Shown: positions 1 to 8,615 of the stretch, piece by piece | Numbering within the stretch: the first letter of the stretch is position 1 | How the letters are laid out: every line of letters starts with the position of its first letter | Assembly (NCBI RefSeq): GCF_003032475.1 | Contig: NZ_CP028369.1 | Coordinates: 9,610,001-9,674,000 of the forward strand | DNA length: 64,000 bases | Reading direction: 5' to 3' | From: Streptomyces sp. P3 | Lineage (GTDB): Bacteria; Actinomycetota; Actinomycetes; Streptomycetales; Streptomycetaceae | Translations under genes and position numbers: made by a program | Notes under the pieces: generated by a model | Seen by the model: only the letters and a program-made list of their open reading frames with translations | Databases searched by the model: none | What the model was told of the DNA's origin: nothing

Positions 1-511
1 CCTTCGCTCCCATGCCCTTCAGAAGCCCCTCGCCCTGGAGCCTGCCGACCTGCGCGCCGTCGAAGGTGACGTAACCGGAGATCGGGCCCTGGGCGAGCCG
101 GTCGTAGGCGACGACGGGGATGTCGGCCCGGTGCGCGGCCTCGACCGACGGGCGCAGCAACTCCGGGTCGACGGCGGCGACGATCAGCACGTCCACCCCC
201 CTCGTGATCATGGATTCCAGCTGCTGCCGCTGGACCGCCGGGTCGGGTGTGGCGGCGACGGTCACCGGGCAGTGCGGGCACAGTTCCTTCAGCTTCCCCT
301 CGATCAGGGGCCGGTCGAACTGCCCGAAGCGGGAGGCCCCGCCGCCCGGGAGCAGCAGACCGACGGTGGGGTTGTCCTCCCCGTCGCCGTCGCTCCCGCC
401 GTCCCCGGCGCAGGCCCCGGACAGGGTCAGGACGGCGGCGACCGTGAACGCCATGAACGCACGGACGAGGGACCGGCCCTTCCCGGCCGGAAGGCTGACG
501 CGAGGACCCAT
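1..511 (-). CDS. Sugar ABC transporter substrate-binding lipoprotein, XylF/ribose type (3' end beyond window)
   Basis: Only the first 170 codons lie in the window; the frame is open to base 1. ATG at 511 follows an AAGGAA ribosome site. The N-terminus has arginines, a hydrophobic stretch and Cys34 in an SGAC lipobox, so a lipoprotein is expected. The mature part fits a periplasmic-binding protein of the xylose/ribose class: VGLLLPG start, a QQLESMI segment, then DVLIVAAVDP and IPVVAYDRL, where the sugar-binding cleft forms. It should bind a monosaccharide outside the membrane for an ABC importer encoded beyond the edge. The 270 bases upstream contain an AT-rich patch near 525-550 that probably holds its promoter. 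The substrate cannot be read from this part. Confidence 0.85.
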   Translation of the reverse strand, partial: MGPRVSLPAGKGRSLVRAFMAFTVAAVLTLSGACAGDGGSDGDGEDNPTVGLLLPGGGASRFGQFDRPLIEGKLKELCPHCPVTVAATPDPAVQRQQLESMITRGVDVLIVAAVDPELLRPSVEAAHRADIPVVAYDRLAQGPISGYVTFDGAQVGRLQGEGLLKGMGAK

Positions 512-783
512 CTTCGGTTCCTTAGGGAATTTTTGTCAGATTTTATCCCGTGATGAGCGACTCCTGCCAAGCGTAGTCACGCCCGCCGCCCTGTCCCGTC
601 CGGGCGGCGAACGGCCTAGCGCGAACGTCGTCGCGAAGGGCCCGTCACGGCGGCCGGCCGGGAACGCCCCTTCGGCCCGGACGGCCAGCCCTCGGCCGGC
701 CCGGCGAGTGCTCGGTGAACAGCGAGGTCGCGGAGGCGAAGACGCCCGGGAGGCGGGCGCGCCGGGGCGGACCGCGCCGCGGG

Positions 784-1845
784 TCAGGAGCCGAGGCGGC
801 GATGGTCCTCCTCGTCCCACTTACGGGTGTCGCGCGGCTGGACGTACGGCTCCTCGTCGGCCGGATGGCCTCCGGCGACGGCGCGCTGGCGCACCAGCTC
901 GGCGTCGAACTCCAGGCCGAGCAGAATGGCGAGGTTGGTGATCCACAGCCACACCAGGAAGACGATCACGCCCGCGAGCGTGCCGTACGTCTTGTTGTAC
1001 GACGCGAAGTTCGCCACGTAGAGCGCGAACCCGGCGGAGGCGATCATCCAGATCAGCAGCGCGAGGAAGCTCCCCGGCGTGATCCAGCGGAAGCCGCGCA
1101 CCTTGGCGTTCGGGGTCGCCCAGTACAGCAGCGCGATCATGACGGTGACCAGGACCACCAGTACCGGCCATTTGGCGATCGACCACGCGGTCAGTCCTGC
1201 GTCGCCGATGCCGAGCGCGGTGCCCGCCTGCCGGGCGAGGCCGCCGGTGAACACCACGATCAACGCGCTGATCACGGCCATCACCATGAGGACCACGGTG
1301 ACGCCGACCCGGACGGGCAGCACCTTCCAGACCGGCCGGCCCTCGGGGACGTCGTAGACCGCGTTCGCGCTGCGGATGAACGCGGCGACGTAGCCGGACG
1401 CCGACCACACCGCGAGCACCAGACCCACGATCGCCATGACCGAGCCCAGCCCGCTGCCGCCCTGCATCTGCCGCACGGCGTCGCGCAGGATGTCCTGTGC
1501 GGGCCCGGGAGCGAGCTTCTGGATGTTGTCCAACACCTGCTGCGTCGCCGACTGCCCGATGATGCCCAGCAGTGACACGAGTGCGAGCAGCGCCGGGAAC
1601 AGCGCCAGGATCCCGTAGTAGGTCAGGGCCGCGGCCCGGTCGGTCAGTTCGTCCTTCCTGAACTCCTTGAGGGTGCCTTTGAGCACTGCCTTCCAGGAGT
1701 GCCTGGGCAGGTCCGTCGGACTGTCCGGGGCCCGCTCCTCCACCTGCTCGTCCGGCCCTACGGCGGGCGCGCGGCCGTTCTCCGCCTCCGGCGCGGCCGT
1801 ACCGTGCCCGTTGTGCCGTCCGTGCCGCTTCAGTGTCCGTACCAT
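784..1845 (-). CDS. YihY/BrkB family inner-membrane protein
   Basis: 353 residues. A charged, disordered N-terminus of about 45 residues precedes the family core, which opens with a KEFRKDELTDRAAALTYYGILALFPALLAL segment pattern (family signature: A-A-L-T-Y-Y followed by a P-rich helix). About six hydrophobic helices follow, ending near a GLEFDAEL motif at residue 320. The tail is acidic and basic. The family was once called RNase BN or virulence factor BrkB; its function is not established, and a transport or envelope role is usually assumed. ATG 1845 was chosen because the conserved core follows it; the reading frame is open much further upstream, but that part reads as antisense shadow of the neighbour. 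Confidence 0.88.
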   Translation of the reverse strand: MVRTLKRHGRHNGHGTAAPEAENGRAPAVGPDEQVEERAPDSPTDLPRHSWKAVLKGTLKEFRKDELTDRAAALTYYGILALFPALLALVSLLGIIGQSATQQVLDNIQKLAPGPAQDILRDAVRQMQGGSGLGSVMAIVGLVLAVWSASGYVAAFIRSANAVYDVPEGRPVWKVLPVRVGVTVVLMVMAVISALIVVFTGGLARQAGTALGIGDAGLTAWSIAKWPVLVVLVTVMIALLYWATPNAKVRGFRWITPGSFLALLIWMIASAGFALYVANFASYNKTYGTLAGVIVFLVWLWITNLAILLGLEFDAELVRQRAVAGGHPADEEPYVQPRDTRKWDEEDHRRLGS

Positions 1846-1901
1846 GCCGCTCGGGTATCCGCCTCCGGGCCACCTATGCTTACATTTATCGCATATCGGA
1901 C

Positions 1902-2432
1902 TTAAGGTGCGGGTCGGTCGAGGTCGGCGCCGCGGTCCCGGGCCGTCTGCGCCCGCCCCTGCTCCGGACGTCCGCCACCCCGGTCCGACGCCGGCCAGAC
2001 ATACGGCAGATCGTCGGGAACGTCCGGGAACCGTGCCGTGTAGAACGTCGGATCCTTGCGCACGAGTGCCGACCGGTGACTGCGGTGGAAGGCGGCGTCG
2101 CCCAGCCACGGGGGCAGCTCCCGGACCTCGGCGAGCTCCACCTGGGTGCGCACGCCGGGCCGTCGGCCGGGGAGGCCGGCCATGAGCGAGGCGGCGCAGG
2201 TGTCCGCGCGACCGGTCGCCGTCCAGACGCCGCAGATCTCGAGGCCGTAGCGCACCAGGGCCTCCTCGTAGCCGGTCCACATACGCACCGCCGGATGGTG
2301 GCGCCACCCGTAGCCCGCGACGGTCAGGCCGCGCAGCACCTGGAGTGCCTCGACGCGCTGCTTGCCCAGTCGCCGTGGATCCAGGGCGGCGGCCGATGCG
2401 GTGAAGTCGGGATACGGCAGAAAGGTCTGCAT
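1902..2432 (-). CDS. Pyr_excise-type (MSMEG_6728 family) conserved protein
   Basis: 176 residues starting MQTFLPYPDF. The protein has the actinobacterial pattern D-x-RRLGKQRVEALQVL, then GWRHHPAVRMW and a later SHRSALVRKDP segment. These match my memory of the MSMEG_6728 family, which Pfam places with T4 endonuclease V-like pyrimidine dimer glycosylases (Pyr_excise). DNA-repair activity is therefore a family-level guess and not shown here. It ends 56 bases before the YihY gene on the same strand. The intervening bases contain an AT-rich patch (about 1874-1900) that may carry a promoter. It diverges from ppk2. Confidence 0.8.
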   Translation of the reverse strand: MQTFLPYPDFTASAAALDPRRLGKQRVEALQVLRGLTVAGYGWRHHPAVRMWTGYEEALVRYGLEICGVWTATGRADTCAASLMAGLPGRRPGVRTQVELAEVRELPPWLGDAAFHRSHRSALVRKDPTFYTARFPDVPDDLPYVWPASDRGGGRPEQGRAQTARDRGADLDRPAP

Positions 2433-2597
2433 GGTCCGCTCCGCGTACCCGGGCTGCCGCGACCGGCACATCGGGCGGGCGGGGGACCGGTCACGGCATG
2501 GGTGTTTCGGGCGGACGCCGGCACGGAACCCACATGTCGCCGGGACACCGGGGAAGCCGACGGTGACCACGACGCACACCGGAAAGGCGCGGACCGC

Positions 2598-3560
2598 ATG
2601 GATCGTGACGAGGCCGAGGCCAGGCTGCTCGACGGGCTGACAGTGGACGACCGCCGGCCGGAACAGCCGGTGCTGCTCGACGACGCGGGCCGGCCCATCA
2701 CGACGTGGCGCGAGAACTACCCCTACGACCGGAAGGTCGGGCGCAGGGAGTACGAGCGCGCCAAGCGCGTCCTGCAGATCGAGATGCTGAAACTGCAGCG
2801 CTGGGTCAAGGACACCGGCGGTCGCCTCGTCGTGATCTGCGAGGGGCGGGACGCGGCGGGCAAGGGCGGCACCATCCAGCGCTTCACCGAACGTCTCAAT
2901 CCCCGGGGCGCCCGCATCGTGGCGTTGCCCCAGCCCACGGAGCGCGAGAAGGGGCAGTGGTACTTCCAGCGGTACGTCGACCACCTTCCCGGCCCGGGGG
3001 AGATCGTCTTCTTCGACCGCTCCTGGTACAACCGGGCCGGGGTCGAACGGGTCATGGGGTTCTGCACGCCGCGCGAACACCGGCTGTTCCTCAAGCAGTG
3101 CCCGCTCTTCGAGGACATGCTGGTCGAGGACGGCATCATCCTGGTGAAGTTCTGGTTCTCGGTGTCCCGGGCCGAGCAGCGGACGCGGTTCGCGATCCGC
3201 CAGGTCGACCCGGTACGCCAGTGGAAGCTGTCGCCCACCGATCTCGACTCCCTGGACCGCTGGGACGAGTACACCACGGCCAAGGTCGAGATGTTCCGCG
3301 CCACCGACACCGGCCACGCGCCCTGGACGGTCGTCAAGAGCAACGACAAACGACGGGGCCGGCTCGAGGCCATGCGCAGCCTCCTGCACCGCGTCGACTA
3401 CGCGGCCAAGGATCCCCACGCGGTCGGCCGTCCGGATCCGCTCGTCGTCGGCGCCGCGGCGACCCTCCTGGAGCCGGGCGAGGAGGACACCGTCCTCTCG
3501 CCGACTCCGCTCACCCCGCAGACCGAGGGCCCCGGCCGGCATCCCGGCGGCAAGGCCTGA
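2598..3560 (+). CDS. ppk2: Polyphosphate kinase 2 family protein
   Basis: 320 residues, cytoplasmic. PPK2 enzymes transfer phosphate between inorganic polyphosphate and nucleoside diphosphates. The sequence has the Walker A-like loop EGRDAAGKGGT (near residue 95), the lid arginine region and the Walker B-like VFFDRSWYNRAGVE motif (near 140), then VKFWFSVSRAEQ and DRWDEYT, all typical of the family. The length is usual for a one-domain PPK2; the last 45 residues are a Pro/Thr-rich tail without family matches. ATG 2598 follows a GGAAAGG site. It is divergent from the Pyr_excise-type gene and appears to be monocistronic. Confidence 0.93.
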   Translation: MDRDEAEARLLDGLTVDDRRPEQPVLLDDAGRPITTWRENYPYDRKVGRREYERAKRVLQIEMLKLQRWVKDTGGRLVVICEGRDAAGKGGTIQRFTERLNPRGARIVALPQPTEREKGQWYFQRYVDHLPGPGEIVFFDRSWYNRAGVERVMGFCTPREHRLFLKQCPLFEDMLVEDGIILVKFWFSVSRAEQRTRFAIRQVDPVRQWKLSPTDLDSLDRWDEYTTAKVEMFRATDTGHAPWTVVKSNDKRRGRLEAMRSLLHRVDYAAKDPHAVGRPDPLVVGAAATLLEPGEEDTVLSPTPLTPQTEGPGRHPGGKA

Positions 3561-3600
3561 GCCCGACCGAGGGCCCTGGTCGCGAACGGGAGGCCACACC

Positions 3601-4089
3601 CTAGAGGCGGCGCCGGCGGCGTCGCAGGTAGCCGACCGCGGCCAGCAGGCCCGCCGAGGCGAGGGCTGCGCCGATGCCGACGTCCCAGCCGGACGGGCCG
3701 GCGGTGACGGCGCCGCCGACGCCTCCCCGGACGCCGAAGGTGGGCGGCGGCGCCGGGCTGATCGAGGCGCCCGCGGAGCTGCTCACGACCGGCGTGGGGC
3801 TCGCCGACCGCGGTGCGGGGCTGGCCGGCCGCGGTGCGGGGCTGCTCGTCGGCGGAGCCAGCGTGGGCAGCGACCGGTGGGGAAGGACCTCACAGGCGAT
3901 GCCGTCGTCCGGTCCCCGGTCCTCGTCGAGCCGGTTGGGGTCGCTGGGGTCCTGGTCGAAGACTGCCTGGGCGTCTTCCTGGTAGGTGAAGTCGCTGCAG
4001 TTCAGGTCCTGCGCGTGGGCGACGCCGCTCAGCAGAGCGACGGTCAGGACCGCGGCGGCTATGCCTGCGACGGTGGCGCGGCGTGGCAT
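3601..4089 (-). CDS. Secreted, C-terminally anchored excalibur-domain protein
   Basis: 162 residues. A signal peptide (to about residue 26, ending AHA) is followed by one excalibur motif: DLNCSDF ... D-x-D-x-N-x-LDEDRGPDDGIACE, with paired cysteines and a Ca-loop-like acidic run. Then comes a Pro/Ser/Ala-rich stalk with a repeated PAPR-x-ASP unit (residues about 80-115), a single C-terminal membrane helix and an arginine-rich tail. There is no clear LPxTG box, so membrane anchoring by the helix is more likely than sortase linkage. The domain is known as a small extracellular calcium-binding module; the protein's role is unknown. It converges on ppk2 with a 40-base gap. Confidence 0.82.
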   Translation of the reverse strand: MPRRATVAGIAAAVLTVALLSGVAHAQDLNCSDFTYQEDAQAVFDQDPSDPNRLDEDRGPDDGIACEVLPHRSLPTLAPPTSSPAPRPASPAPRSASPTPVVSSSAGASISPAPPPTFGVRGGVGGAVTAGPSGWDVGIGAALASAGLLAAVGYLRRRRRRL

Positions 4090-4285
4090 GGGCGTCTCCT
4101 CCCGGCCGAGGTGGCCTTCGCCTCGACGCTAGGCAACGACCGGCGCCACCGCGCGGGGCGAGGGGCCGAACGGGGTGCACCGGGCCACGGACGGGGCGCG
4201 GTGATCGAGCGGCGCAGTCGGTATGCCTTTCTCGCCGACCGGCGGGTACTCGGCCGGCACCGCATGATGAAAAGGGGTGATGACG

Positions 4286-4738
4286 ATGGTTGAGACGGGC
4301 CGGTACGGCGTGACCGGCGACCGCGGCGACCGCGGCGCCCGAAGCGCCGAGAACGGCGGGGAGTCGGTCGGCGCACTGGTGCAACGCGCCTCGCAACAGC
4401 TGAGCGAGCTGGTGCGCGGCGAGATGCGGCTCGCGCAGGCGGAGATGGTCGAGAAGGGAAAGCGGTACGGCAAGGGCGGCGGACTGTTCGGCGGGGCCGG
4501 GCTCTTCGGCGTCCTCACCCTGCAGGCGCTGATCGCCGCCGCGATCGCCGGACTCGCGGTGCCGCTCCCGGTGTGGGCCGCCGCTCTGATCGTCACCGGT
4601 GTGTTGGCGGTGATCACCGCCGTGCTGGCGCTGACCGGCAGGAAGCAGGTCGGCCGGGCCGCCCCGCCGATGCCCGAGCGCGCCGTGGAAAGCGTGAAAG
4701 CCGATGTGTCGGAGATCAAGGAGAGTGCCCGACGATGA
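4286..4738 (+). CDS. Phage holin-like actinobacterial membrane protein (Phage_holin_3_6 type)
   Basis: 150 residues. An amphipathic helix (ESVGALVQRASQQLSELVRGE) leads into two hydrophobic helices at about residues 65-88 and 93-115, then a charged tail. This architecture matches the holin-like family common in Streptomyces chromosomes, where it is not prophage-linked. ATG 4286 was preferred over GTG 4277 and ATG 4280 because it is 8 bases from the GGGG site. The stop overlaps the next gene by four bases, so the two are translated together. The role is probably envelope-related; no lysis genes are near. Confidence 0.82.
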   Translation: MVETGRYGVTGDRGDRGARSAENGGESVGALVQRASQQLSELVRGEMRLAQAEMVEKGKRYGKGGGLFGGAGLFGVLTLQALIAAAIAGLAVPLPVWAAALIVTGVLAVITAVLALTGRKQVGRAAPPMPERAVESVKADVSEIKESARR

Positions 4739-5199
4739 CCCAGCCCTCCCAGCACGAACCCACGAACCCCGATGAGCTGCGCCACCGCGTGGAGCGGACG
4801 CGCCACGAGCTCGGCGCGACGCTCGAGTCGCTGGCCGCGAAGACCGATGTGAAGGCCCGCGCCCAGGAGAAGGCAGCCGAGCTGAAGGAGCACGCCGCCG
4901 AGCTGAAGGAGCACGCCGCCGAGCTGAAGGAGCAGGCGGGCGCGAAGGCGACACACCTGTCCGAACAGGCCAGGGGCAAGGCGGCCGAGGCGGCCCACGC
5001 CCTGGAGGAGAAGGTCCCCGCTCCGGTGAAGGACAAGGCGTCCGCGGCCGCGGGGCAGGTCAGGACCAGGGCGGGGCAGGCCGAACAGCTGTGGCAGGAC
5101 AAGGCGCCCGAGCCGGTCCGCGACCACCGCAAGGCGGTCATCGGCATCGCCGCGGCCGCCGCCCTCGTCTTCGTGCTCCTGCGCCGCGGGAGGAAGTAG
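4735..5199 (+). CDS. DUF3618 domain membrane-tethered coiled-coil protein
   Basis: 154 residues. The N-terminal PDELRHRVERTRHELGATLE segment is the DUF3618 signature. It is followed by a long helical stretch with three near-identical AELKEHA heptads and more Ala/Lys/Glu heptads, then one membrane helix (about residues 133-150) and a basic end. It starts in an ATGA overlap with the holin-like gene, and the pair recurs in actinobacteria. A structural role at the membrane is likely; no enzymatic motif is seen. Confidence 0.85.
   Translation: MTQPSQHEPTNPDELRHRVERTRHELGATLESLAAKTDVKARAQEKAAELKEHAAELKEHAAELKEQAGAKATHLSEQARGKAAEAAHALEEKVPAPVKDKASAAAGQVRTRAGQAEQLWQDKAPEPVRDHRKAVIGIAAAAALVFVLLRRGRK
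4876..4938 (+). repeat. Three 21-base tandem units inside the DUF3618 gene
   Basis: Units at 4876-4896, 4897-4917 and 4918-4938 encode AELKEHA, AELKEHA and AELKEQA. The first two are identical at DNA level, pointing to recent slippage or duplication that lengthens the coiled coil by whole heptads. Confidence 0.9.
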
Positions 5200-5328
5200 T
5201 CCCGACGACGCCCCGGGCGCCGCCACGCTCACCGAGCGGGCGGCGCCCTTTCGTGTCCTCGTGCGCGCCTCGGCCCTTTCCGTGTTCGCGCCGACTCCTT
5301 GACCGACGGTCCGCGCTCCACGATGCTT

Positions 5329-5364
5329 GTTGCGATCCATGAGGCGTGTGCCGTAATAAGCAAC
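5329..5364. promoter_or_regulatory. Candidate operator half-sites upstream of the formaldehyde dehydrogenase gene
   Basis: GTTGCG at 5329-5334 faces AGCAAC at 5359-5364. The same GTTGCG/CGCAAC word recurs at the iclR, purU and aldehyde dehydrogenase promoters downstream. The site is 105-140 bases before the start codon. Assignment to the IclR protein is inference. Confidence 0.35.
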
Positions 5365-5396
5365 GCTTGCCTGTTCCCGCAGGCGTTCTGGGTCCA

Positions 5397-5423
5397 GTAG
5401 TCCCCGTAGTCCCCGTAGTTCCC
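5397..5423 (+). repeat. Short 9-base tandem repeat
   Basis: Three units of GTAGTCCCC (the third is GTAGTTCCC) at 5397-5405, 5406-5414 and 5415-5423, just before the formaldehyde dehydrogenase gene. It lies in the probable 5' untranslated region. Function unknown. Confidence 0.8.
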
Positions 5424-5469
5424 GTCGTTGTCGTAAATGTCGCAGTTCTGTATCAGTCGAGGAGTGGCC

Positions 5470-6555
5470 ATGACGCACCAGGTCCGTGCCGTCGTCGCGC
5501 GGGGCAAGGGCGCCCCCGTCAGCCTGGAAACGATCGTGGTGCCGGACCCGGGTCCGGGTGAGGCGCTGGTGAAGATCGAGGCCTGCGGGGTCTGCCACAC
5601 CGATCTGCACTACCGCGAAGGCGGCATCAACGACGATTTCCCCTTCCTGCTCGGCCACGAAGCGGCCGGAGTGGTGGAGTCCGTGGGGGAGGGCGTCACC
5701 GACGTGGCCCCCGGTGACTTCGTCATCCTCAACTGGCGTGCCGTGTGCGGGCAGTGCCGGGCCTGTCTGCGCGGCCGGCCCTGGTACTGCTTCGCCACCC
5801 ACAACGCGAAGCAGAAGATGACACTCCTGGACGGCACCGAGCTCTCACCGGCCCTCGGCATCGGTGCGTTCGCGGAGAAGACCCTGGTGGCGGCCGGGCA
5901 GTGCACCAAGGTCGACCGGGCCGCCTCCGCCGCCGCGGCCGGACTGCTCGGCTGCGGTGTGATGGCGGGCATCGGCGCGGCCATCAACACCGGACAGGTC
6001 GGGCGCGGTGACAGCGTGGCGGTCATCGGCTGTGGCGGTGTGGGAGCGGCGGCGGTCGTCGGGTCGAAGCTGGCGGGCGCGTCGAGGATCGTCGCGGTGG
6101 ACATCGACGACCTCAAACTGGAGACCGCGCGGAAGCTGGGCGCGACCCACACCGTGAACGCCTCGCAGACCGACCCGGTCGAGGCGATCCGTGAGCTGAC
6201 CGGCGGCTTCGGCGCGGACGTGGTGATCGAGGCCGTGGGCCGTCCGGAGACGTACGTGCAGGCCTTCCACGCCCGCGACCTGGCCGGCACGGTCGTCCTC
6301 GTCGGCGTGCCCACGCCCGAGATGAAGCTGGAACTGCCGCTGCTGGACGTCTTCGGCCGCGGCGGCGCCCTCAAGTCCTCCTGGTACGGCGACTGTCTGC
6401 CCAGCCGGGACTTCCCCATGCTCATCGACCTCTACCTCCAGGGCCGTCTGGACCTGGACGCCTTCGTCACCGAGACCATCGCCCTGGACGAGGTCGAGAA
6501 GGCCTTCGAGCGGATGCACCGCGGCGACGTGCTGCGCTCGGTGGTGACCTTCTGA
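5470..6555 (+). CDS. mscR: S-(hydroxymethyl)mycothiol dehydrogenase (mycothiol-dependent formaldehyde dehydrogenase)
   Basis: 361 residues. This zinc-dependent medium-chain dehydrogenase oxidises the adduct of formaldehyde and mycothiol with NAD+, giving S-formylmycothiol. Catalytic zinc ligands are visible as Cys42 (ACGVCHTD) and His63 (GHEAAG). All four structural-zinc cysteines are present in a C-x2-C-x2-C-x7-C lobe near residues 97-112. A GCGGVG nucleotide loop follows near residue 190. ATG 5470 has GGAG five bases upstream, better than the in-frame start at 5437. It overlaps the next gene by one base. Its place beside betaine genes fits removal of formaldehyde released by methyl-group oxidation. 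Confidence 0.9.
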   Translation: MTHQVRAVVARGKGAPVSLETIVVPDPGPGEALVKIEACGVCHTDLHYREGGINDDFPFLLGHEAAGVVESVGEGVTDVAPGDFVILNWRAVCGQCRACLRGRPWYCFATHNAKQKMTLLDGTELSPALGIGAFAEKTLVAAGQCTKVDRAASAAAAGLLGCGVMAGIGAAINTGQVGRGDSVAVIGCGGVGAAAVVGSKLAGASRIVAVDIDDLKLETARKLGATHTVNASQTDPVEAIRELTGGFGADVVIEAVGRPETYVQAFHARDLAGTVVLVGVPTPEMKLELPLLDVFGRGGALKSSWYGDCLPSRDFPMLIDLYLQGRLDLDAFVTETIALDEVEKAFERMHRGDVLRSVVTF

Positions 6556-7187
6556 TGGCCGGTGTCACCGTCGAACGGCTCGTCACCTCGGGAACGTTCT
6601 CGCTGGACGGCGGGGTCTGGGAGGTGGACAACAACGTGTGGATCGTCGGCGACGCCGAGGAGGCGGTGGTCATCGACGCCGCGCACGACGCCGGGGCCAT
6701 CGCCGACGCCCTCGGCGGGCGCACCCTGCGGGCCATCGTCTGCACCCATGCCCACAACGACCACATCGACGCCGCGCCCGCGCTCGCGGACCGCACCGGC
6801 GCCCCGATCCTGCTGCACGGCGCCGACCTGCCGCTGTGGAAGCAGACCCACCCCGACCGGGCGCCCGACGGCGAGCTGGCCGACGGTCAGGTCCTCACCG
6901 TGGGCGGCGTCGAGCTGACCGTGCTGCACACCCCGGGCCACGCCCCGGGCGCGGTCTGCCTCCACGCACCCGCGCTGCGGGCCCTCTTCAGCGGGGACAC
7001 GCTCTTCGCCGGCGGCCCGGGGGCGACCGGGAGGTCGTACAGCGACTTCCCGACCATCGTCGAATCCATCCGGGACCGGCTGCTGACCCTGCCGGGCGAC
7101 ACGACCGTGCACACCGGTCACGGGGACACCACCACCGTCGCGGCGGAGGCCCCGCATCTGCAGGACTGGATCGACCGGGGGTACTGA
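6555..7187 (+). CDS. MBL-fold metallohydrolase, partner of the mycothiol formaldehyde dehydrogenase
   Basis: 210 residues. The metallo-beta-lactamase metal motif THAHNDH (His65, His67, Asp69, His70) is complete, with further ligands in HTPGHAPG, SGDTLF and the terminal HTGHGDTT. The size and motifs resemble glyoxalase II-like thioester hydrolases. The start codon shares one base with the mscR stop, so translation is coupled. In actinobacteria such a gene often follows mscR. Hydrolysis of S-formylmycothiol to formate and mycothiol is a reasonable inference, not shown. Confidence 0.85.
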   Translation: MAGVTVERLVTSGTFSLDGGVWEVDNNVWIVGDAEEAVVIDAAHDAGAIADALGGRTLRAIVCTHAHNDHIDAAPALADRTGAPILLHGADLPLWKQTHPDRAPDGELADGQVLTVGGVELTVLHTPGHAPGAVCLHAPALRALFSGDTLFAGGPGATGRSYSDFPTIVESIRDRLLTLPGDTTVHTGHGDTTTVAAEAPHLQDWIDRGY

Positions 7188-7205
7188 CTCCCGCCGGCGC
7201 GGAAC

Positions 7206-7248
7206 GCGCGCCCGCTCTTGGCCCGGTGGCAGGGCGAGGCGGGCGCGC
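7206..7248. terminator. GC-rich hairpin after the mscR-MBL pair
   Basis: Perfect 10-base arms (7206-7215 and 7239-7248) enclose a 23-base loop that can pair further. It lies between the plus-strand MBL gene and the minus-strand iclR-type gene, and has no T run. Confidence 0.45.
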
Positions 7249-7429
7249 GCTCGTGTGCTCCGGGCGGCGCGGGCGTGCCCCGGGCTGTGCGGGGGCGGTC
7301 GTCGTGCGCTCGGCACCGCTCGGGCGCGGGGGCGCGCCGGCGCCCAGCGAGCACCACCTGGGCGCCTTCCATGACCGGGTGAACGAGCGCCTCGGCCCGG
7401 CGGGCGTGTGACGGACGCCGCCGGACCGC

Positions 7430-8227
7430 TCAGCCCAGGTAGCCCATGCGGTGGCTGATCTCCTCCGCGCCCTTCAGCAGCACCGGAGCCAGTTCGTGCA
7501 GCCGCTCCTCGGTGAGCCGGTAGGAGGGTCCGGAGGCGCTGAGAGCGGCGATGACCTCGCCGTCCCGGTTGCGGATCGGCGCGGCCATGGCGTGCAGGCC
7601 GATCTCCAGCTCCTCCAGCGCCCAGGCGTAACCGCGCTCACGGGCCTCGGCGAGGTTCTTCTCGAGCTTCGTCCGCGCCGTGATGGTGTGCGGGGTGATC
7701 TTCTTCAGGCCGGCCTCGGCGAGCAGTGCGGTGCGCTGCTCGGCCGGCAGGTGGGCCAGCAGGATCTTGCCGCTCGAGGTGGCGTGCAGCGGGGTCAGCT
7801 GGCCGACCCAGTTCTGCGCCGTGACGGCGCCGGGGCCGCGCACCTGGTAGAGGTTGACCGCGTAGTGCTCCTGGAGCACGGCGATGTTGATCGTCTCGCC
7901 TATCTCCTCCGCCAGTTCCTCGCAGACCGGGCGGCCCTGCTGGGTGATGTCGATGCGCCCGGTGACCGCGCCCGCCAGGCGCACGATCCCGAAGCCGAGG
8001 CGGTACTTGCCGCGGTCGCCTGCCTGTTCCACCAGTCCGCGCGCTTCCAGGGCGCCGAGCAGGCGGAACGCGGTGGACTTGTGAACATCGATCTCGGCCG
8101 CGACCTCGCTGACGCCCGCCTCGCCGCGCTGGGCGAGGATCTCCAGGACGCTGATGGCGCGGTCGACCGACTGCACCCCGCCGGTCTGGGGAGTGGATGT
8201 TTCCGCGTCGAGGCTGTAGTTGCTCAC
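7430..8227 (-). CDS. IclR family transcriptional regulator
   Basis: 265 residues. A winged helix-turn-helix (about residues 20-80, with VHKSTAFRLLGALEARGLV as the recognition region) precedes the GAF-like IclR effector domain (about 95-260; SSGKILLAHL, RGYAWALEELEIGLHAMAAPI). IclR proteins bind palindromic operators and respond to small metabolites. It sits between formaldehyde detoxification genes and the betaine operon and probably controls both. GTG 8227 has no clear ribosome site, but a TATAGT box lies exactly six bases upstream, so the mRNA may be leaderless. Confidence 0.92.
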   Translation of the reverse strand: MSNYSLDAETSTPQTGGVQSVDRAISVLEILAQRGEAGVSEVAAEIDVHKSTAFRLLGALEARGLVEQAGDRGKYRLGFGIVRLAGAVTGRIDITQQGRPVCEELAEEIGETINIAVLQEHYAVNLYQVRGPGAVTAQNWVGQLTPLHATSSGKILLAHLPAEQRTALLAEAGLKKITPHTITARTKLEKNLAEARERGYAWALEELEIGLHAMAAPIRNRDGEVIAALSASGPSYRLTEERLHELAPVLLKGAEEISHRMGYLG

Positions 8228-8239
8228 AGCGAAACTATA
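8228..8239 (-). promoter_or_regulatory. Probable leaderless promoter of the IclR gene
   Basis: On the minus strand a -10 box TATAGT occupies 8239-8234, leaving six bases before the GTG. A TTGCCA -35-like element lies 19 bases further upstream. This spacing places transcription start at or next to the start codon. Confidence 0.5.
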
Positions 8240-8615
8240 CGCGCAGTAAACAACGCGATGGCAAGTGTCGGGGCCGGGAACCAGGACACCGGGAGTTGCG
8301 TGAAGCGCAACCTGAGGAATCCGGCGGGGCCGCTGCCGGCATGCCTCCCGTATCCGCGGCGCAGGCGGGAGCGGGCTTCATGGCTGCCCGGTACGACTTT
8401 CGTCGTCTTCGGCGGCCGGTCGGCCGGCAGTGCGCGGGCGAACAGACTCGCCGCCGGACCCGGCCCGCCGGGTGTCGCTCATGGAAGCAGGCCGTTCCGG
8501 CTGTCCGTGGGGCGCCATCGGTCACATGCCGGCGGCGCGGAGTGTCCGGCGGGCAGCCTGTCGGGGGCCGGATCGTCCTTCGGCCCCCTCCCGGCACGCG
8601 TGGCGCCCGTACGGC
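8240..8615. other. Intergenic region between iclR-type gene and purU
   Basis: About 380 bases with no supported gene. It contains the -35 region of the IclR promoter, the palindrome at 8295-8311, and otherwise GC-rich sequence. It also lies downstream of purU, whose stop is at 8616; I see no clear terminator. Confidence 0.6.
8295..8311. promoter_or_regulatory. Palindromic candidate IclR operator
   Basis: GTTGCG-N5-CGCAAC is a perfect inverted repeat about 68-84 bases upstream of the iclR-type start. Its half-site is found again before mscR, purU and the aldehyde dehydrogenase gene. Autoregulation would be normal for this family. Confidence 0.5.

Noticed and set aside
784..2469. A longer 561-residue form of the YihY-type protein
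   Set aside because: The first 208 residues overlap the Pyr_excise-type gene in another frame and have no family features; ATG 1845 fits the known N-terminus.
4286..5199. Prophage origin suggested by the holin-like gene
   Set aside because: No integrase, lysin or structural phage genes are near, and this holin-like/DUF3618 pair is a normal chromosomal feature of Streptomyces as far as I know.
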